NCBI RefSeq assembly: GCF_051401765.1
Contig: NW_027480449.1
Location: 4,588,001-4,652,000, forward strand
Length of the DNA: 64,000 nucleotides
Direction: 5' to 3'
DNA from: Calliopsis andreniformis
Taxonomy: Eukaryota; Arthropoda; Insecta; Hymenoptera; Andrenidae
Below are positions 62,412 to 64,000 of this stretch, piece by piece. The notes beneath the pieces were generated by a model, which was not told the origin of the DNA, ran no database searches, and saw only the letters and a list, made by a program, of their open reading frames with translations. The position numbers and the translations under genes are program-made. Numbering within the stretch: the stretch's first letter is position 1; each line of letters begins with the position of its first letter.

Positions 62412-63690
62412 GAGGAATGAGGCTTGAGTATTGAGAGATTGAGGATTGAGGATTGAGGATTGAGGATTGAGGATTTAAGATTGAGGATTGGGTATTGAGG
62501 ATTGAACATTGAGGATTGAGGATTGAGGATTGAGGATTGAGGACTGAAGATTGAATATTGATGATTGAAGATTGAGGATTGGGGATTGAGGGATGTGGAT
62601 TGGGGGTTGAGGATTGAGGTTTGAGGATTGAGGATTGAGGATTGTGTACTGAAGATTGAGTATTGATGACTGAGGATTGAGGATTGAGGATTGTGGATTG
62701 ATGGTTGAGGATTGAGGATTGAAGATTGAGTATTGAGGATTGAAGATTGAGGATTGAGTATTGAGGATCGAGGATTGAGAATGAGGGCTGAGGGTTGAGG
62801 ATTGAGGATTGAGGATTGAGGATTGAAGATTCAGTATTGAGGATTGAGAATTGAGGATTGAGGATTGAGGATTGGGGATTGAGGATTGAGGATCGAGGAT
62901 TGAAGATTGAAGATTGGGTATTGAGGATTGAACATTGAGTATTGAGGATTGAGGATTGAGGATTGAGGATTGATTATTGAAGATAGAATATTGATGACTG
63001 AAAGTTGAGGATTGAGGATTGAGGGTTATGGATTCAGGACGAGGACTGAGGGTTGAGTATTGATGTTTGAGGTCTGAGGATTGAGGATAGAGGATTGAGA
63101 ATTGAGGATTGAGGATTGAGGATTGAAGATTGAGGATTGGGTATTGAGGATTGAAGAATCAGGACTGTGGATTGAGGATTGAGGATTGAGGATTGAAGAT
63201 TGAGTATTGAGGATTGAAGATTGAGGATTGAGGATTGAGGATTGAGGATTGAGGATTGAGGATTGAAGATTGATGATTGGGGATTGAGGATTGAAGATTG
63301 AGTATTGAGGATTGAAGATTGAGGATTGAGGATTGACGATTGAGGATTGAGGATTGAGGATTGAGGATTGAGGATTGATGTTTGAGGTCTGAGGATTGAG
63401 GATAGAGGATTGAGGGTTGAGGATTGAGGATTGAGGATTGAGGATTCAGGTTTGAGGATTCAGGACTGAGGATTCAGGATTGTGGTTCGAGGACAGAGGA
63501 TTGATGCTTGAGGATTGAGTATTGAGGATTGAGGATTGAGGATTGAGGATTGAGGATTGAGGATTTAAGATTGAGGATTGGGTATTGAGGACTGAACAAT
63601 GAGGATTGAGGATTGAGGGTTGAGGATTGAGGACTGAAGATTGAATATTGATGATTGAAGATTGAGTATTGGGGATTGAGGGATGTGGAT
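62412..63690 (+). repeat. Heptamer array with 1090-bp duplication, first copy
   Basis: The 222-bp microhomology deletion occurs at about 62601 and again at about 63691, 1090 bp later (156 units including two 6-mers). Contains GATTATT at 62970 and a ladder marker at 63487. No gene is seen. Confidence 0.85.
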
Positions 63691-64000
63691 TGGGGGTTGA
63701 GGATTGAGGATTGAGGATTGAGGATTGAGGATTGTGTACTGAAGATTGAGTATTGATGACTGAGGATTGAGGATTGAGGATTGTGGATTGATGGTTGAGG
63801 ATTGAGGATTGAAGATTGAGTATTGAGGATTGAAGATTGAGGATTGAGTATTGAGGATCGAGGATTGAGAATGAGGGCTGAGGGTTGAGGATTGAGGATT
63901 GAGGATTGAGGATTGAAGATTCAGTATTGAGGATTGAGAATTGAGGATTGAGGATTGAGGATTGGGGATTGAGGATTGAGGATCGAGGATTGAAGATTGA
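63691..64000 (+). repeat. 1090-bp duplication, second copy, cut by window end
   Basis: Repeats the order of 62601-62910 (GTGTACT at 62644 and 63734, GAGAAT-GAGGGCT step, GGGGATT series). The array continues past the window. Confidence 0.87.

Larger units (their letters stand above)
1353..63495 (+). repeat. Dispersed CAGGATT ladder plus GTGGTTC/GAGGACA marker (about 41 copies)
   Basis: Typically, CAGGATT alternates with GAGGATT for three rungs (14-bp spacing), followed by GTGGTTC (or GTGGGTC, CTGGTTC) and GAGGACA. The TCGAGGACAGAGG core was found starting at 1393, 3069, 5716, 5996, 6331, 7917, 8315, 9901, 10299, 11892, 12172, 12507, 12842, 13708, 14729, 16803, 18899, 20736, 21071, 21944, 23727, 24007, 24342, 25215, 26354, 28332, 30001, 32720, 35445, 36459, 39632, 40723, 43539, 48913, 50024, 51085, 53346, about 56301 (TAGAGG variant), 59307 (GATAGAGG), 62403 and 63487. 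CTGGTTC marks 13708, 14729, 21944, 25215 and 26354. The GTGGGTC variant marks the second unit of each 335-bp pair. Some copies lack the full ladder (3069 and 51085 have altered rungs or neighbours). Start and end here span first to last copy, not continuous sequence. Confidence 0.88.
1..64000 (+). repeat. GAGGATT heptanucleotide satellite array with nested higher-order repeats
   Basis: Every line of the window is made of head-to-tail 7-bp units with consensus GAGGATT on the plus strand, with no orientation switch seen. Most variants differ from the consensus by one base, for example GAAGATT, GAGTATT, GAGAATT, GATGATT, GACGATT, GTGGATT, GGGGATT, GCGGATT, CAGGATT, GAGGTTT and GAGGACT. Cytosine is rare on this strand. 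Occasional 6-bp units (for example GAGGAT or AGGACT after GGGGACC) break the 7-bp phase at fixed places. Neither end shows flanking DNA. The variant order recurs at long range, so this is a higher-order satellite rather than a simple microsatellite. A eukaryotic origin is inferred from array size and structure. Chromosomal position and species are not determinable here. Confidence 0.99.

Noticed and set aside
1353..63495. CRISPR-like repeat-spacer pattern formed by the ladder markers
   Set aside because: Intervals between markers are themselves heptamer repeat and range from 280 bp to several kb. There are no unique spacers and no cas genes.
1..64000. Telomeric repeat array
   Set aside because: The unit GAGGATT (TTGAGGA) does not match TTAGGG, TTTAGGG, TTAGG or TCAGG telomeres, no canonical telomere run was noticed, and the variant-rich HOR structure is not that of an active telomere.

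Overview
The whole window is one uninterrupted satellite/minisatellite array built from the heptamer GAGGATT (plus strand; AATCCTC on minus). I see no gene, RNA gene, transposon, CRISPR array or unique flanking DNA. Both window edges lie inside the array, so it is longer than 64 kb. Such an array points to a eukaryotic chromosome (heterochromatic, subtelomeric or pericentromeric block in a long-read assembly). Lineage cannot be told from the sequence. The unit is not a canonical telomere repeat and no TTAGGG or TTTAGGG run was noticed.

The array is not monotonous. Runs of perfect GAGGATT are interspersed with one-base variants (GAAGATT, GAGTATT, GAGGACT, GTGGATT, CAGGATT and others) in a fixed order that recurs over hundreds to thousands of bases, giving nested higher-order repeats (HORs). 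Two landmarks organise it. The first is a 154-bp 'island' of 22 consecutive heptamers, many strongly diverged but all in register. I located 41 copies in five classes (alpha, beta, gamma, delta, epsilon). The second is a 'ladder' marker, in which CAGGATT alternates with GAGGATT (usually three rungs) just before a GTGGTTC-GAGGACA pair, also about 41 copies.

Layout: 1-4752 alpha-beta-gamma segment; 4753-12131 delta/epsilon HOR with a 1984-bp period (first copy 2201 bp); 12132-13120 a triplicated 335-bp unit; 13121-20695 a mixed region whose end repeats the first segment about 16 kb away; 20696-27040 a diverged second version of about 11-16 kb, displaced about 11.8 kb; 27041-30226 paired gamma islands; 30227-48215 mostly alternating beta/alpha HOR including a 749-bp tandem duplication; 48216-55834 alpha/gamma/delta mosaic; 55835-61846 a near-perfect 3006-bp tandem duplication; 61847-64000 an alpha-type block running into a 1090-bp duplication cut by the window end.

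All open reading frames are on the minus strand and are a by-product of the repeat. Seven is prime to three, so all three minus frames read the same heptapeptide NPQSSIL without a stop, while every plus frame meets TGA every 21 bases. The ORFs up to 500 codons are therefore not called as genes. The most noteworthy observations are the conserved in-register islands, the exact 7-mer/6-mer arithmetic of HOR periods, and the duplication and deletion junctions that record how the array evolved.
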